A stretch of 35,659 nucleotides of DNA from JAVBPP01 sp031549535 (lineage in GTDB: Bacteria > Bacillota > Clostridia > Oscillospirales > Acutalibacteraceae). The notes under the pieces were generated by a model. It was not told where the DNA came from, made no database searches, and was given only the letters and a program-made list of their open reading frames with translations. The stretch spans positions 1 through 35,659 of the forward strand of contig JAVBPP010000088.1 of the NCBI GenBank assembly GCA_031549535.1. Reading direction: 5' to 3'. Both the position numbers and the translations under genes were made by a program. Within the stretch, counting starts at the first letter, position 1; each line of letters starts with the position of its first letter. Shown here piece after piece: positions 14,201 to 22,591 of the stretch.

Positions 14201-15568
14201 TTATGCTTCGTTCTTAGTGGAATCCTGCGTTTCGTCTTTCGGTAAAATTTCAATTTTCACCTTACCGATGCGGCGTTCCTCCACGTTTAAAATTGTAAAA
14301 TGCAGGTTTTCATAGTCCAGCTCGTTCAAGTCGCCATTCATGGGTAAAAAACCTAGAATGCTGATTAGAAAACCGCCCAGGGTATCATATTCCCCCTCCG
14401 GCAGGGGTACGCCGATGAGCTCGCCCACCTCTTCAATATCCGTAACGCCGTCTATGGTGAAGGTCGTCTCATTGATTTGCGAGACTTCCTCCTCCTCATC
14501 GTCATATTCATCTTGAATATTTCCGACAATGGCTTCCAACAAATCCTCCAGCGTAACAATGCCCGCCGTGCCGCCGTATTCATCCACAACCACAGCCATC
14601 TGCACGCGGTTTTCGTTCAGCTCCTTGAACAGCGCGCCCAGGGGCTTGCTGTCCGGCACACAATAGGCCTTGCGCATATGCTGGCGGATGGATTCCCCGT
14701 TTGGCAATTCCTTGCCCACATAGGGCAGCAAATCCTTGACATAGGCGATGCCGATGATATTATCCGGGTCATCGTCAAACACGGGAATGCGGGAATAGCC
14801 GTATTCTATGGAGAGCTTGACAATTTCCTCCAGCGTGTCATCATCCGCCTCAACGGCAACCATGTCCGTGCGGTGGGTCATGATGTCGCTTGCAACCATG
14901 TCGTCAAATTCAAAGATGTTATCAATCATCTCTTTTTGTGAACTTTCGATGACGCCGCGCTCACCGCCGACATCCACCATCATGCGGATTTCTTCCTCCG
15001 TCACGCGTTCCAAATCCGCATTGGGGTCAATCCCAAACAGGCGCACCACCGCGTTGGTGGAAACGGACAGCAACTTGACAAAGGGCTTGAGCGCCCGCGA
15101 AAGGCCAAGCAGCACAGGGATGACCCGGAAGGAGACCTGCTCCGGTTTGTTCATGGCAATGCGTTTCGGCGCGAGCTCACCCAGAACAAGGGAGAAGTAG
15201 GAGGTGACAATGGTAATCACCACAATGGAAACGCCCTGGATAACGCCCGGCGGTATCACCTTGGCCAGCGGAGTGGAACCAAGCGCATGCACCAACAGCT
15301 CCGAGAAGGACTGGGAGGCGGACGCGGAGGTTAAGAAGCCCGCGAGTGTAACGCCGATTTGAATGGTGGAAAGAAAGTTGCTGGAATTTTCCGTCAGGCG
15401 CAGCACCTGCTTCGCCTTTTTGTGCCCTTCCGCCGCCATGCGCGTAACCTTATTGTCGTTCAGCGAAATAATTGCAATTTCACTCATTGCAAAAAACGCA
15501 TTGACGCCAATAAGCGCAAAGAGCAGCAGTATCTGCCAGAGTATGTTTCGAGGGTCGGGGTCGTCCAT
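14201..15568 (-). CDS. CNNM/CBS-domain/CorC_HlyC membrane protein
   Basis: A 455-residue protein of the 'hemolysin-related' UPF0053 group. The N-terminal DUF21/CNNM transmembrane domain covers about residues 5-200 (FFAMSEIAIISLN, LGELAPKRIAMN). A CBS pair covers about 220-335 (DIMTHRTDMVAV, VVDEYGGTAGIVTLEDLLEA). A C-terminal CorC_HlyC domain covers about 350-440. Relatives act in Mg2+/Co2+ homeostasis (YhdP/MpfA-type Mg2+ exporters); haemolysis is not implied. The ATG at 15568 has AAAGGAACAGG upstream. The gene is divergent from the AraC regulator, with its own promoter. Confidence 0.93.
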   Translation of the reverse strand: MDDPDPRNILWQILLLFALIGVNAFFAMSEIAIISLNDNKVTRMAAEGHKKAKQVLRLTENSSNFLSTIQIGVTLAGFLTSASASQSFSELLVHALGSTPLAKVIPPGVIQGVSIVVITIVTSYFSLVLGELAPKRIAMNKPEQVSFRVIPVLLGLSRALKPFVKLLSVSTNAVVRLFGIDPNADLERVTEEEIRMMVDVGGERGVIESSQKEMIDNIFEFDDMVASDIMTHRTDMVAVEADDDTLEEIVKLSIEYGYSRIPVFDDDPDNIIGIAYVKDLLPYVGKELPNGESIRQHMRKAYCVPDSKPLGALFKELNENRVQMAVVVDEYGGTAGIVTLEDLLEAIVGNIQDEYDDEEEEVSQINETTFTIDGVTDIEEVGELIGVPLPEGEYDTLGGFLISILGFLPMNGDLNELDYENLHFTILNVEERRIGKVKIEILPKDETQDSTKNEA

Positions 15569-15630
15569 GATAATAACCTGTTCCTTTCTTGTTTCCGGCT
15601 GTATTTTTGTACCGGATTGGTTCGACTATT

Positions 15631-15660
15631 ATTATATACAAAAATATGCAATTCTGTCAA
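15631..15660 (-). promoter_or_regulatory. Promoter of the CNNM gene
   Basis: Minus strand TTGACA (plus 15655-15660), 18-base spacer, TATAAT (plus 15631-15636): both boxes are perfect consensus. Confidence 0.75.
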
Positions 15661-15674
15661 ATCCAATTCATTTA

Positions 15675-15703
15675 TTGTTTTGCCCTTTGAAACCTTGTAT
15701 ACT
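15675..15703 (+). promoter_or_regulatory. Promoter of the AraC-type gene
   Basis: TTGTTT (15675-15680), 17-base spacer, TATACT (15698-15703). It lies back-to-back with the CNNM promoter. Confidence 0.55.
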
Positions 15704-15781
15704 ATATTTTCTGAACAGCTACTATGGTGCCGTGCCCTTTTGTTTCTGATAGAGTGATGCTCGGAAGGCGAGGTGAGACGC

Positions 15782-16813
15782 ATGGATTGGGTAAGACGGA
15801 TTAACGCGGTTTTAGACTACATCGAAGAAAATCTTAACGGCGACATAGACGACAACCGGATTGCCTCTATTTTTGCCAGCCCACAAGGGATGTTTCAACG
15901 AATGTTTGCAAACATCACCAATATGGCCCTGGCGGAATATATCAGAAAAAGGAGGTTGACAAAGGCAGCATATGACCTTCGTCACACAAATGAAAAAATA
16001 ATAGATCTCTCCCTGAAATACGGGTATCGTTCGGCGGTTGCATTCAGCGCCGCATTTAAACACTATCATGGGCTGACGCCATCAGACGCCAGAAATATCG
16101 GTTTCCAGCCAAAACCCTTTCCGCGCCTTGTCTTTACACTGATTGTATCGGAAAAAGGAGTTGATACCATGTGGTATTATAACATGGAACATGCGGAATA
16201 TTTGTTGCGGCAGATGGCAGACCCAACGCAAGCAAGGCAATATTTTCAAGAACACAATGAGGTAAAATGCGCCTGTGACGGACGCAGAGCTGCCGTGATT
16301 TTACCGCCCGGCACCGCGGAATGGGATTTAACGGACGCCTACCTGGACGTAGAGGAAACAGAAAAACCGAAGTTTGAGTTAAGCCCTATCTTTGGCAGCC
16401 GGTGTGATGACAGCTTGAAAATCCATCTTTCAAAAGAACAGGCGGCAGTTCTTCTTGTTTCTTTTGACGGTTTAAAAATGGATTATAATCGAAAATTCAT
16501 TTCACTGCCCGCAACGGCGAAAAGGGATTCCCGTAACGATGCTCTTGTATGCATGGACATGAACACCATGGGTATTGTCACGGAACAAACAGCGCTGGAA
16601 AGGGAAGCGTCACAGGGTAAAGCAATCATGAGGTTTAATATTAAGCTGATAGAAGAATCCTTAAAATTCATTATGTGCTCAGATGATAGCAGCATCGATA
16701 TATATTTCAGTGGTTCCCTATGCCCCTTGCTTTTAAAATCTGGCAGGCTTTATGCGGCCGTACTGCCAGTGAAACTTCGAGGCAGCAAGCCTGAGAAATC
16801 CCACCAAATGTAA
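15782..16813 (+). CDS. AraC-family regulator with unrecognised C-terminal domain
   Basis: A 343-residue protein. Residues 1-105 form the two helix-turn-helix units of AraC/XylS regulators (VLDYIEENLNGDI, then IIDLSLKYGYRSAVAFSAAFK and the GLTPSDAR end). Unusually for the larger members, the DNA-binding domain is N-terminal. The remaining 230 residues are probably an effector domain. They lack the motifs of the common GyrI-like partner domain and I cannot assign them. The ATG at 15782 has GAGGTG 6 bases upstream; an in-frame GTG at 15773 overlaps that site. The following gene, a secreted LRR protein, has its own promoter but may be a target. Confidence 0.88.
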   Translation: MDWVRRINAVLDYIEENLNGDIDDNRIASIFASPQGMFQRMFANITNMALAEYIRKRRLTKAAYDLRHTNEKIIDLSLKYGYRSAVAFSAAFKHYHGLTPSDARNIGFQPKPFPRLVFTLIVSEKGVDTMWYYNMEHAEYLLRQMADPTQARQYFQEHNEVKCACDGRRAAVILPPGTAEWDLTDAYLDVEETEKPKFELSPIFGSRCDDSLKIHLSKEQAAVLLVSFDGLKMDYNRKFISLPATAKRDSRNDALVCMDMNTMGIVTEQTALEREASQGKAIMRFNIKLIEESLKFIMCSDDSSIDIYFSGSLCPLLLKSGRLYAAVLPVKLRGSKPEKSHQM

Positions 16814-16824
16814 TGATAAGCATA

Positions 16825-16854
16825 TTGCTTTTTCCTGCCAATCTATGCTAAAAT
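16825..16854 (+). promoter_or_regulatory. Promoter of the LRR protein gene
   Basis: TTGCTT (16825-16830), 18-base spacer, TAAAAT (16849-16854). It lies 11 bases after the AraC stop codon. A second AT-rich -10-like stretch (TATATT) lies nearer the gene. Confidence 0.5.
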
Positions 16855-16917
16855 AGATTTACAAATATTGGAAATGCTTTCTTATATATTTGTATATTAT
16901 TCAAAGTTGGAGGAAAA

Positions 16918-17655
16918 ATGATGCAAAAGACTGTAAAGCGTGTTCTTTCTATTTTCCTTGTTAGTCTGCTGTTCTGCTCTGTTTGTTCTGTTTTCGCCTT
17001 CGCTCAGGCCACCAGCGGTAATTGTGGCCCAAGCGCGAAATGGAGTTTGAACACATCCACCGGGGTGCTGACGATTCTCGGCAGCGGCAGCATGGAGGAG
17101 TACTCTATCATCAAGGCCGCCCCTTGGGACAACGAGGCTGTAACGCGTGTTGTCATCCAATCCGGAATCACATCAATCGGGGCATACGCTTTCGTGTACT
17201 GCGAAAACCTGGCTTCCGTCTCCATTGCAAACTCTGTGAAACAAATTGGCGGTTTGGCTTTCGGCGGCTGCAAAAACCTGCAGTCCGTTTCTTTGCCGAC
17301 AAATTTGGAACTGATTGAACTGGGTGCGTTTGCCAGTTGCTCCGCTTTGCGCACTGTGAACATTCCGAGCAAGGTTATCGAAATCGGTTCCGCCGCATTC
17401 ATGAACTGCACCAACCTGCACAGTATTACTATACCGAAAAGTGTGGAATCCATTGGCCTGCAAGTCTTTGAAGGCTGTAACGAGCTTAACATCTCCTGTT
17501 ATAAAGACTCTACCGCTCATACCTATGCGCAGGATAATAAAATCCCTTACACCCTGCTCACAGACCTGGGTGGCATGAATCCGGTGATGGACTGGCTGCG
17601 TAAAATGGTTCAAGATCTCTTGGATTGGTTCCGCAATCTATTCGGAATCGCATAG
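16918..17655 (+). CDS. Secreted BspA-like leucine-rich-repeat protein
   Basis: A 245-residue exported protein. The signal peptide covers residues 1 to about 31 (basic start, long hydrophobic core, likely cleavage after FAFAQA). It is followed by the BspA-family N-terminal block (CGPSAKW, GVLTILGSGSM, PW). About five LRR_5 repeats of 22-24 residues follow (SIGAYAFVYCENL, QIGGLAFGGCKNL, ELGAFASCSAL, IGSAAFMNCTNL, SIGLQVFEGCNEL). The last 25 residues (DWLRKMVQDLLDWFRNLFG) form an amphipathic aromatic helix, possibly a membrane or surface attachment. BspA-like proteins often mediate adhesion in gut and oral bacteria. Two tandem ATGs follow GGAGG; the second (16921) is also possible. Confidence 0.9.
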   Translation: MMQKTVKRVLSIFLVSLLFCSVCSVFAFAQATSGNCGPSAKWSLNTSTGVLTILGSGSMEEYSIIKAAPWDNEAVTRVVIQSGITSIGAYAFVYCENLASVSIANSVKQIGGLAFGGCKNLQSVSLPTNLELIELGAFASCSALRTVNIPSKVIEIGSAAFMNCTNLHSITIPKSVESIGLQVFEGCNELNISCYKDSTAHTYAQDNKIPYTLLTDLGGMNPVMDWLRKMVQDLLDWFRNLFGIA

Positions 17656-17677
17656 AACATATCCTATATAATATTTT

Positions 17678-17716
17678 AGCGAGGGTGCATCCAAGGATTG
17701 ACACCCTCGCTTTTTT
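17678..17716 (+). terminator. Terminator after the LRR gene
   Basis: AGCGAGGGTG and CACCCTCGCT with a 14-base loop, then a run of T (17711-17716). The next gene's ribosome site starts within a few bases, with no room for a promoter between. Confidence 0.9.
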
Positions 17717-17735
17717 AAGAGGTGGGAAATCGGAT

Positions 17736-19115
17736 ATGGAGACAGCAAAAAAATACCTAAGCCGTGCTGAAATCCTAAGTTATTCCGTTGGTTTACTTGG
17801 GCTGCAGCTGCTGGTTGGCATTTTAAATTCCTACCACGCGGAATTTCTTGTGGGGAATATGGGGGCGGATTTTGCGGTTCTGGGCGTCATCACGCTTTGC
17901 GTCAAGCTGCTTTCCTCTGTGTTTGATTTGGTAATCGGCAACCGCATTGACCGCAGGCAATCCAAAATGGGCAAGCTGAAACCCTTTATGCTGTATGCGC
18001 TTGCCCCCTGTGTGGTGTTAACCATCCTTCTGTTTTTGCGCGTCCCGCTGCGCGGTGCCTTGTTTTACAGCTATTTGTTTGTTGTGTTTTTGCTGTGGAA
18101 CGTTGCAATCGCGCTGGGCGATGTACCCTCGCAGGCATTTTCCTCCGTCTTAACGCCGAACCCCACGGAACGCACCGCCCTGCTTTCTGTGGCAAACACA
18201 CTCAAGGGCTTGGGGCTTGCCGCCTCCGGTGTGCTTGTGCCTGCGCTTTGCCTGCTTATCCCCGGCGGCTCCAACATATTCAGCGAACAGGACGCGCCTA
18301 TCAGTTATAGAGAATACATCCTCTCGGCGGCCATCATTTCCGTTGCGGGCATGGCGCTGTTTTCTCTGATGATTGGTTACAACAAGGAGCGTGTGCCTTA
18401 CAGCGCGGAAAAGCTTTCTTTCCGCGACATGGCCTTTGTTTTTCGCGATAATCGCCCGCTGAAGCTCATCACTTTTTCCGGCCTGCTGGGCAGCGGGCGG
18501 ATGATACAAACCGGCATCAGCGTGCAGACCTCAAACGTGGTGTTCGGCAGCCAGGGCCTGCAGTTTTTGTTCACCTTCATCGGCATCGGCCAGCTGGCCG
18601 CAACGCTGCTGCTCCCCTTTCTTTGCAAAAAGCTGGGCGAGAAATGGTGTTATATTTCGCTTTGTATCTTTGGTTTTTTCAGTTCCCTGCTCACCTTTTT
18701 CGTGGGGACTGAAAACCGTGTTTTGATGTTTTCCTGCATGTTTCTGCTGGGGTTCCAGTTTGCGGGTGCGCTGGTTATGCCCGCCATTCTGGTTGCGGAC
18801 AGTGTGGACTACTATGAATATAAAACCGGCAAACGCATTGAGGGCTCCGCCTTTGCGATTATGACCCTCACCACCAAGGTTACTCTTGCCTTAAGCACCG
18901 CGCTGGGGCTTTTGATGCTCCGCGTTGCGGGTTATGACCCCGGCGCAGCCGCATTTTCGGACTTTACGCGCAGCACCGTGTATTTCGCCTATGTCGCCTT
19001 TCCCGGTATTTTTAATCTGCTTTCCATTTTGCCGATGCTGCGTTATGACCTATACGGCAAGAAAAAGCAGGAAATTGTGGAGGAATTGCATAGACGGCGC
19101 GGAGAAAATTCTTAA
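17736..19115 (+). CDS. GPH-family (MFS_2) sugar:cation symporter
   Basis: A 459-residue transporter with about twelve hydrophobic helices. The GPH hallmarks are present: an early D-x-x-x-G-x-x-x-D region (FDLVIGNRIDRRQSKMGKLKPF) and the cytoplasmic loop near the middle. The late segment ILVADSVDYYEYKTGKRIEG is very characteristic of glycoside-pentoside-hexuronide symporters. The substrate is probably a glycoside or hexuronide but is not deducible. The ATG at 17736 has GAGGTGGG upstream. It stands only 20 bases past a strong terminator, so its own promoter is unclear and expression may rely on read-through. It converges with the next gene, sharing the four bases TTAA. Confidence 0.9.
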   Translation: METAKKYLSRAEILSYSVGLLGLQLLVGILNSYHAEFLVGNMGADFAVLGVITLCVKLLSSVFDLVIGNRIDRRQSKMGKLKPFMLYALAPCVVLTILLFLRVPLRGALFYSYLFVVFLLWNVAIALGDVPSQAFSSVLTPNPTERTALLSVANTLKGLGLAASGVLVPALCLLIPGGSNIFSEQDAPISYREYILSAAIISVAGMALFSLMIGYNKERVPYSAEKLSFRDMAFVFRDNRPLKLITFSGLLGSGRMIQTGISVQTSNVVFGSQGLQFLFTFIGIGQLAATLLLPFLCKKLGEKWCYISLCIFGFFSSLLTFFVGTENRVLMFSCMFLLGFQFAGALVMPAILVADSVDYYEYKTGKRIEGSAFAIMTLTTKVTLALSTALGLLMLRVAGYDPGAAAFSDFTRSTVYFAYVAFPGIFNLLSILPMLRYDLYGKKKQEIVEELHRRRGENS

Positions 19116-19768
19116 ATTTTACGGGGAAAGCGCAGCGTTACCCAAATCAATCCGCCGGAAAGGGCAAGCAGCGGCAAATACTGCGCTAGCAGACGGCCTG
19201 TGAAGGCCGCATTCGGCGGGGTGGAATAAAGCGGAAAAACAGGATGCGACTGCGCAATCAAGTAATCAAACAGCACATAAAAAAATACAAGGAACAGTGC
19301 AAAAGATATAGATTTTGTACGCGAACCCAGGAAAAACACGAGAGAGAACAGAAAAACACAAGGAAATAGGATTTTAATGAATTCCAGGCGCATCTCCCGA
19401 AATGCCAGCATATAAACCGTATACAGCGCAGATATATCCGCCAGATATACGCCGAAAATCAGCAGCAAATCCCGCAGCAGCTGTTTTTGTCTGCCCAGAT
19501 ACAACATTTCACCGCCGCTGACTTCCATGACGTTGCGCAGAAACAGAGTAACCCACCAAGCGGAAAAGAAGGGCACAAAAATGGCTGTGGTTTGCTGGAT
19601 ATGCCGCAGCAGCTCATCACTGAGACCGCTTTTGTGATATTCACTCCACTGGGTAATGGGTAACAACATATTCAAAACTATGACCGGGACAAAAAAAGCC
19701 CATCCGATGCTTCGAAACATCAAATACAGGCGACGCCACACCAGGGCTAGATTTGTTTTATCACGCAT
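19112..19768 (-). CDS. Small ABC-2-like membrane permease
   Basis: A 218-residue membrane protein with about six hydrophobic helices. A charged loop follows the second (FLRNVMEVSGGEMLYLGRQ). The hydrophobic C-terminus is broken by a polar loop (SHPVFPLYSTPPNAAF) before the last helix. No named family is recognised, but its start overlaps the end of the ABC ATPase gene by 22 bases, so it is almost certainly a subunit of that ABC system. GAGGATGG precedes the ATG at 19768. It is the last gene of the peptide/ABC cassette. Confidence 0.78.
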   Translation of the reverse strand: MRDKTNLALVWRRLYLMFRSIGWAFFVPVIVLNMLLPITQWSEYHKSGLSDELLRHIQQTTAIFVPFFSAWWVTLFLRNVMEVSGGEMLYLGRQKQLLRDLLLIFGVYLADISALYTVYMLAFREMRLEFIKILFPCVFLFSLVFFLGSRTKSISFALFLVFFYVLFDYLIAQSHPVFPLYSTPPNAAFTGRLLAQYLPLLALSGGLIWVTLRFPRKI

Positions 19769-20592
19769 AAGTATCCATCCTCTACACTGGGGTTTGCGGC
19801 GGTGTAGGGCAGCGTCTCACTCGTTAAGATGCGGGATTTGCTTTGCCCGCCTTCTTCGGTGTATTTTACTAAATGATACCCCTGTTGCAGCGTTTGCTTT
19901 TGTGCGTCCGTGAGCAGATACACCTTGCCCCGTGCACGCTCCTGCAGCTCCTGCGCCGTTCCGTAAGCTGCCACTGCGTGTTCCTTCATAACCGCGATAT
20001 GTGTGCAGACAGCCTCCACATCATCCACAATATGCGTAGAAATGAGAATCAGCTTATCCTTCGAAATTGCCCGCAGCATATCCTTGAAGCGCAGCCGCTC
20101 CTCCGGATCCAGTCCGGCGGTCGGCTCGTCAAGCAAAATAATATCTGGGTCGCCCATTATGGCCGATGCAATGCCCAAGCGCCGTATCATCCCGCCCGAC
20201 AACGCCCCAACGCGCTTGCGGATTTGTTCGCCAAGGTTGACCTGCTCAATGGCCGCGTTGATTTGCGGTGCGGCGGCCTTTTTGGGTATTCCCTTTAGAT
20301 TTGCGAGCAGTTCCATCATCTCCCATACCCGCAACTCCTTAAACAACCCAAACTGCTGCGGCAAATATCCGATATGAGAGAGGTAATCCTCTACGCCGGA
20401 GACAGGCTGGCCGTTAAAATAAATAAATTTGTGCGCTTGCGGATACAGCAGGGTCAAGCAACGCAGCAGGGTGGTTTTACCTGCTCCGTTGGGGCCAAGC
20501 AAGCCGTAAATGCCGGTTTCAAAGGTAAAAGAGACATCCTCCAACGCTTTGTTTTTGCGAAAGCTTTTGCTTAAATTTCGAACTTCCAGCAT
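19747..20592 (-). CDS. ABC transporter ATP-binding protein
   Basis: A 281-residue ATPase. Walker A is GPNGAGKTT (residues 33-41), the Q-loop is YLPQQFG, the signature is LSGGMIRR, and Walker B is IILLDEPTAGLDPEE followed by STHIVDD. The C-terminal 60 residues are a variable extension that probably contacts the permease. The ribosome site GGAGGA lies in the last codons of the large permease gene (stop 4 bases before), and the following gene overlaps by 22 bases, so all three are coupled. The arrangement fits export or self-protection for the small secreted protein upstream. Confidence 0.93.
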   Translation of the reverse strand: MLEVRNLSKSFRKNKALEDVSFTFETGIYGLLGPNGAGKTTLLRCLTLLYPQAHKFIYFNGQPVSGVEDYLSHIGYLPQQFGLFKELRVWEMMELLANLKGIPKKAAAPQINAAIEQVNLGEQIRKRVGALSGGMIRRLGIASAIMGDPDIILLDEPTAGLDPEERLRFKDMLRAISKDKLILISTHIVDDVEAVCTHIAVMKEHAVAAYGTAQELQERARGKVYLLTDAQKQTLQQGYHLVKYTEEGGQSKSRILTSETLPYTAANPSVEDGYLCVIKQI

Positions 20593-20596
20593 AGCT

Positions 20597-22507
20597 TCAT
20601 TCCTCCTCCCCTAATTGAGACAAAAAATCTGAAATTGATCGAGTGTCCGTGTCGTCCTTTACGTAGCTCTCACATTTTTTCATTACAAAATCGGCTCCGT
20701 ATTGTTTGATTTTGTCGTTAATTGCCGCATAATATGAATCCTCTAAGGGGTCACTCAAACCTTTTTCTGACTCCAGAAATGTTTGAAACATATCCGGAAA
20801 CTCACGGTATGTGGAGACGACATGGTCTAGCAGCAGCTTTTTACTATTTATCCGCTGCTCTTGATACATTCTTGTCAACCCTGGAAATTGAGAAATTGAC
20901 ATATGATCCGAAAATTTCGCAGTTCTCTCATATGCAGTGACAAGGTTAATATGCGGAAGCACGAGAATCGTTTGTACGCTGTCATCCAGAACGCCGTCCG
21001 CAAACGCTGTCGGTATATAGCTGCTCGCAATGCTATCCCCGGCATATTCTTGATCCAGGTAAGGGTACACCACCTTTACCCCGTCAGCCGTCTGCTCTTT
21101 TAAAAAGCCGCTGAGCAAGGTTACACCGTTGCTTTTGCCTGCAAACACATTTGTACCCTCGGCGGGCAGATTGCAATAGACTTTCCGAGGGGAATCCACT
21201 GTGATATGAAAGCTTGTTTCTTTTGAAAGAAAAAATCGCTCCACTCCATAGAGCTTCGTGTCAAAAACAGGCGAAAATCCGCTGTGCGGATAGTAGGGGA
21301 AATAACCGGGCAGAGCGGCACCCTGAGCGTTGCTGTAAAATCTGGCTGCACTGCCGGAATAAGAAAGGGTAAGAACACCGCAATCCCTACCATTTGGGTT
21401 TTGAACGGTGAGATAATCCCCTTCCTGTGTAAACGCCAGCTTTTCGCCCGCACTGTTTTGCACAGACTTGACCCGATAGCTGTGAAACAGGGTAAAGCGA
21501 TACTCAGGCAAGCTGGGCTTATCCAATGTTACTTGCACCTTTGCCTTGAGCAATCGGTGGAACGAAATATCCATGCGGTAGTCCGTCACCCGGAAATCGG
21601 CGGCCTCCTCCCGCTGCTTGTGCCATGTATAATAATTTTGGTCGGCAATTCCGCCGTTCACAGGGTCATAGGAACCTAACAGCACCCTCGAAGTGGGCTG
21701 CAGGTAGCAAATGAGAGAAAGGCCGCAAGCTGCGCCCAGCACTGCCAGGGAAGCGTATTTCATTCTTCTGCGATTGCTTTTCAAGCTGTAACACAGCAGG
21801 TATAGCAACATCCCTAAAATCCAAAACGTGGGCAATTGCCAACGGTACTGCAAAAGAGAGTATCCAAAGTGTGGAATATCCCAGTCTAAATCCTGTATAT
21901 GTAAGCGAAAAAAGTATAATAACGGAAAAACAGAAACATGACTGCTCTCAAATAAAATGACGGCTAATGTATCCGGAAGAGGAGACACCAACAGGCAGCA
22001 CAGTAGCAGCACCGCGCAGGAGGAAACGCGCTTTTGCATGGTGGCAATACCTGCGCCAACCACGACCCCCGCAAAGGGAACCAGAAGCAGATTACACAAT
22101 AGGTTTTGTATGACATGCAACACATATTCCCGCTCAAAGCCTTGAAACACAAACAGATTGATCAAAAGCAGGATAGCGAAATACGGGAGCAGGATGGATA
22201 AAAGAACAGCAAAGCCCTGCAGCAAAAAGGAGGCAAGACCGTTTCGCATGCTGCGCAAGGTCTCCTCCAACGAGGCTTGTTTCATTTTATAAAAAAATTC
22301 GTAGCTTACAAACAAAAAAAATAGAAACGCAAAGAGCGAAAGAACTAAGGTGTGGGCAAGAAAGTGGTATTCTACGCCATTTCCCGAAGTGCTTGTTAGG
22401 TACGAATAGGAAAGAAAACCAATGGAAAGAATAAAGAACAAAATTGTGAACACAATCAGAACGGCGCTTTTATAAAAGAGCCTCAACAAACGAAAATATG
22501 TCGTCAT
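20597..22507 (-). CDS. Large ABC-2-type permease with M1-peptidase-like extracytoplasmic domain
   Basis: A 636-residue protein. Residues 1 to about 285 hold six or seven hydrophobic helices. They are followed by a soluble region with the beta-rich look of the N-terminal domain of M1 aminopeptidases (DYRMDISFHRLLKAKVQVTL, PNGRDCGVLTLSYSG, GYFPYYPHSGFSPVF, FHITVDSP). The C-terminal part has an M1-like region but no HExxH zinc motif, so peptidase activity is unlikely. I chose ATG 22507 (MTTYFRLLRL) with AAAGG upstream; the longer frame would start inside a hairpin. It lies between a small secreted protein and an ABC ATPase, suggesting a peptide-handling transporter. The domain call is from pattern, not alignment. 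Confidence 0.75.
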   Translation of the reverse strand: MTTYFRLLRLFYKSAVLIVFTILFFILSIGFLSYSYLTSTSGNGVEYHFLAHTLVLSLFAFLFFLFVSYEFFYKMKQASLEETLRSMRNGLASFLLQGFAVLLSILLPYFAILLLINLFVFQGFEREYVLHVIQNLLCNLLLVPFAGVVVGAGIATMQKRVSSCAVLLLCCLLVSPLPDTLAVILFESSHVSVFPLLYFFRLHIQDLDWDIPHFGYSLLQYRWQLPTFWILGMLLYLLCYSLKSNRRRMKYASLAVLGAACGLSLICYLQPTSRVLLGSYDPVNGGIADQNYYTWHKQREEAADFRVTDYRMDISFHRLLKAKVQVTLDKPSLPEYRFTLFHSYRVKSVQNSAGEKLAFTQEGDYLTVQNPNGRDCGVLTLSYSGSAARFYSNAQGAALPGYFPYYPHSGFSPVFDTKLYGVERFFLSKETSFHITVDSPRKVYCNLPAEGTNVFAGKSNGVTLLSGFLKEQTADGVKVVYPYLDQEYAGDSIASSYIPTAFADGVLDDSVQTILVLPHINLVTAYERTAKFSDHMSISQFPGLTRMYQEQRINSKKLLLDHVVSTYREFPDMFQTFLESEKGLSDPLEDSYYAAINDKIKQYGADFVMKKCESYVKDDTDTRSISDFLSQLGEEE

Positions 22508-22533
22508 GGGAATCTGCCTTTCATAATTAGCTG

Positions 22534-22568
22534 GGTTAGCGCTCAAGAGCAACCCTTGAGCGCTAACC
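22534..22568 (-). terminator. Strong 14-bp hairpin between secreted-protein gene and permease gene
   Basis: GGTTAGCGCTCAAG and CTTGAGCGCTAACC form a perfect 14-bp stem with a 7-base loop. No T-run follows on the minus strand, so it may act as a partial terminator, RNA-processing site or 3' stabiliser that sets different levels for the peptide and the transporter. Confidence 0.6.
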
Positions 22569-22591
22569 TGGAATTTAACACGTTTAAGACA

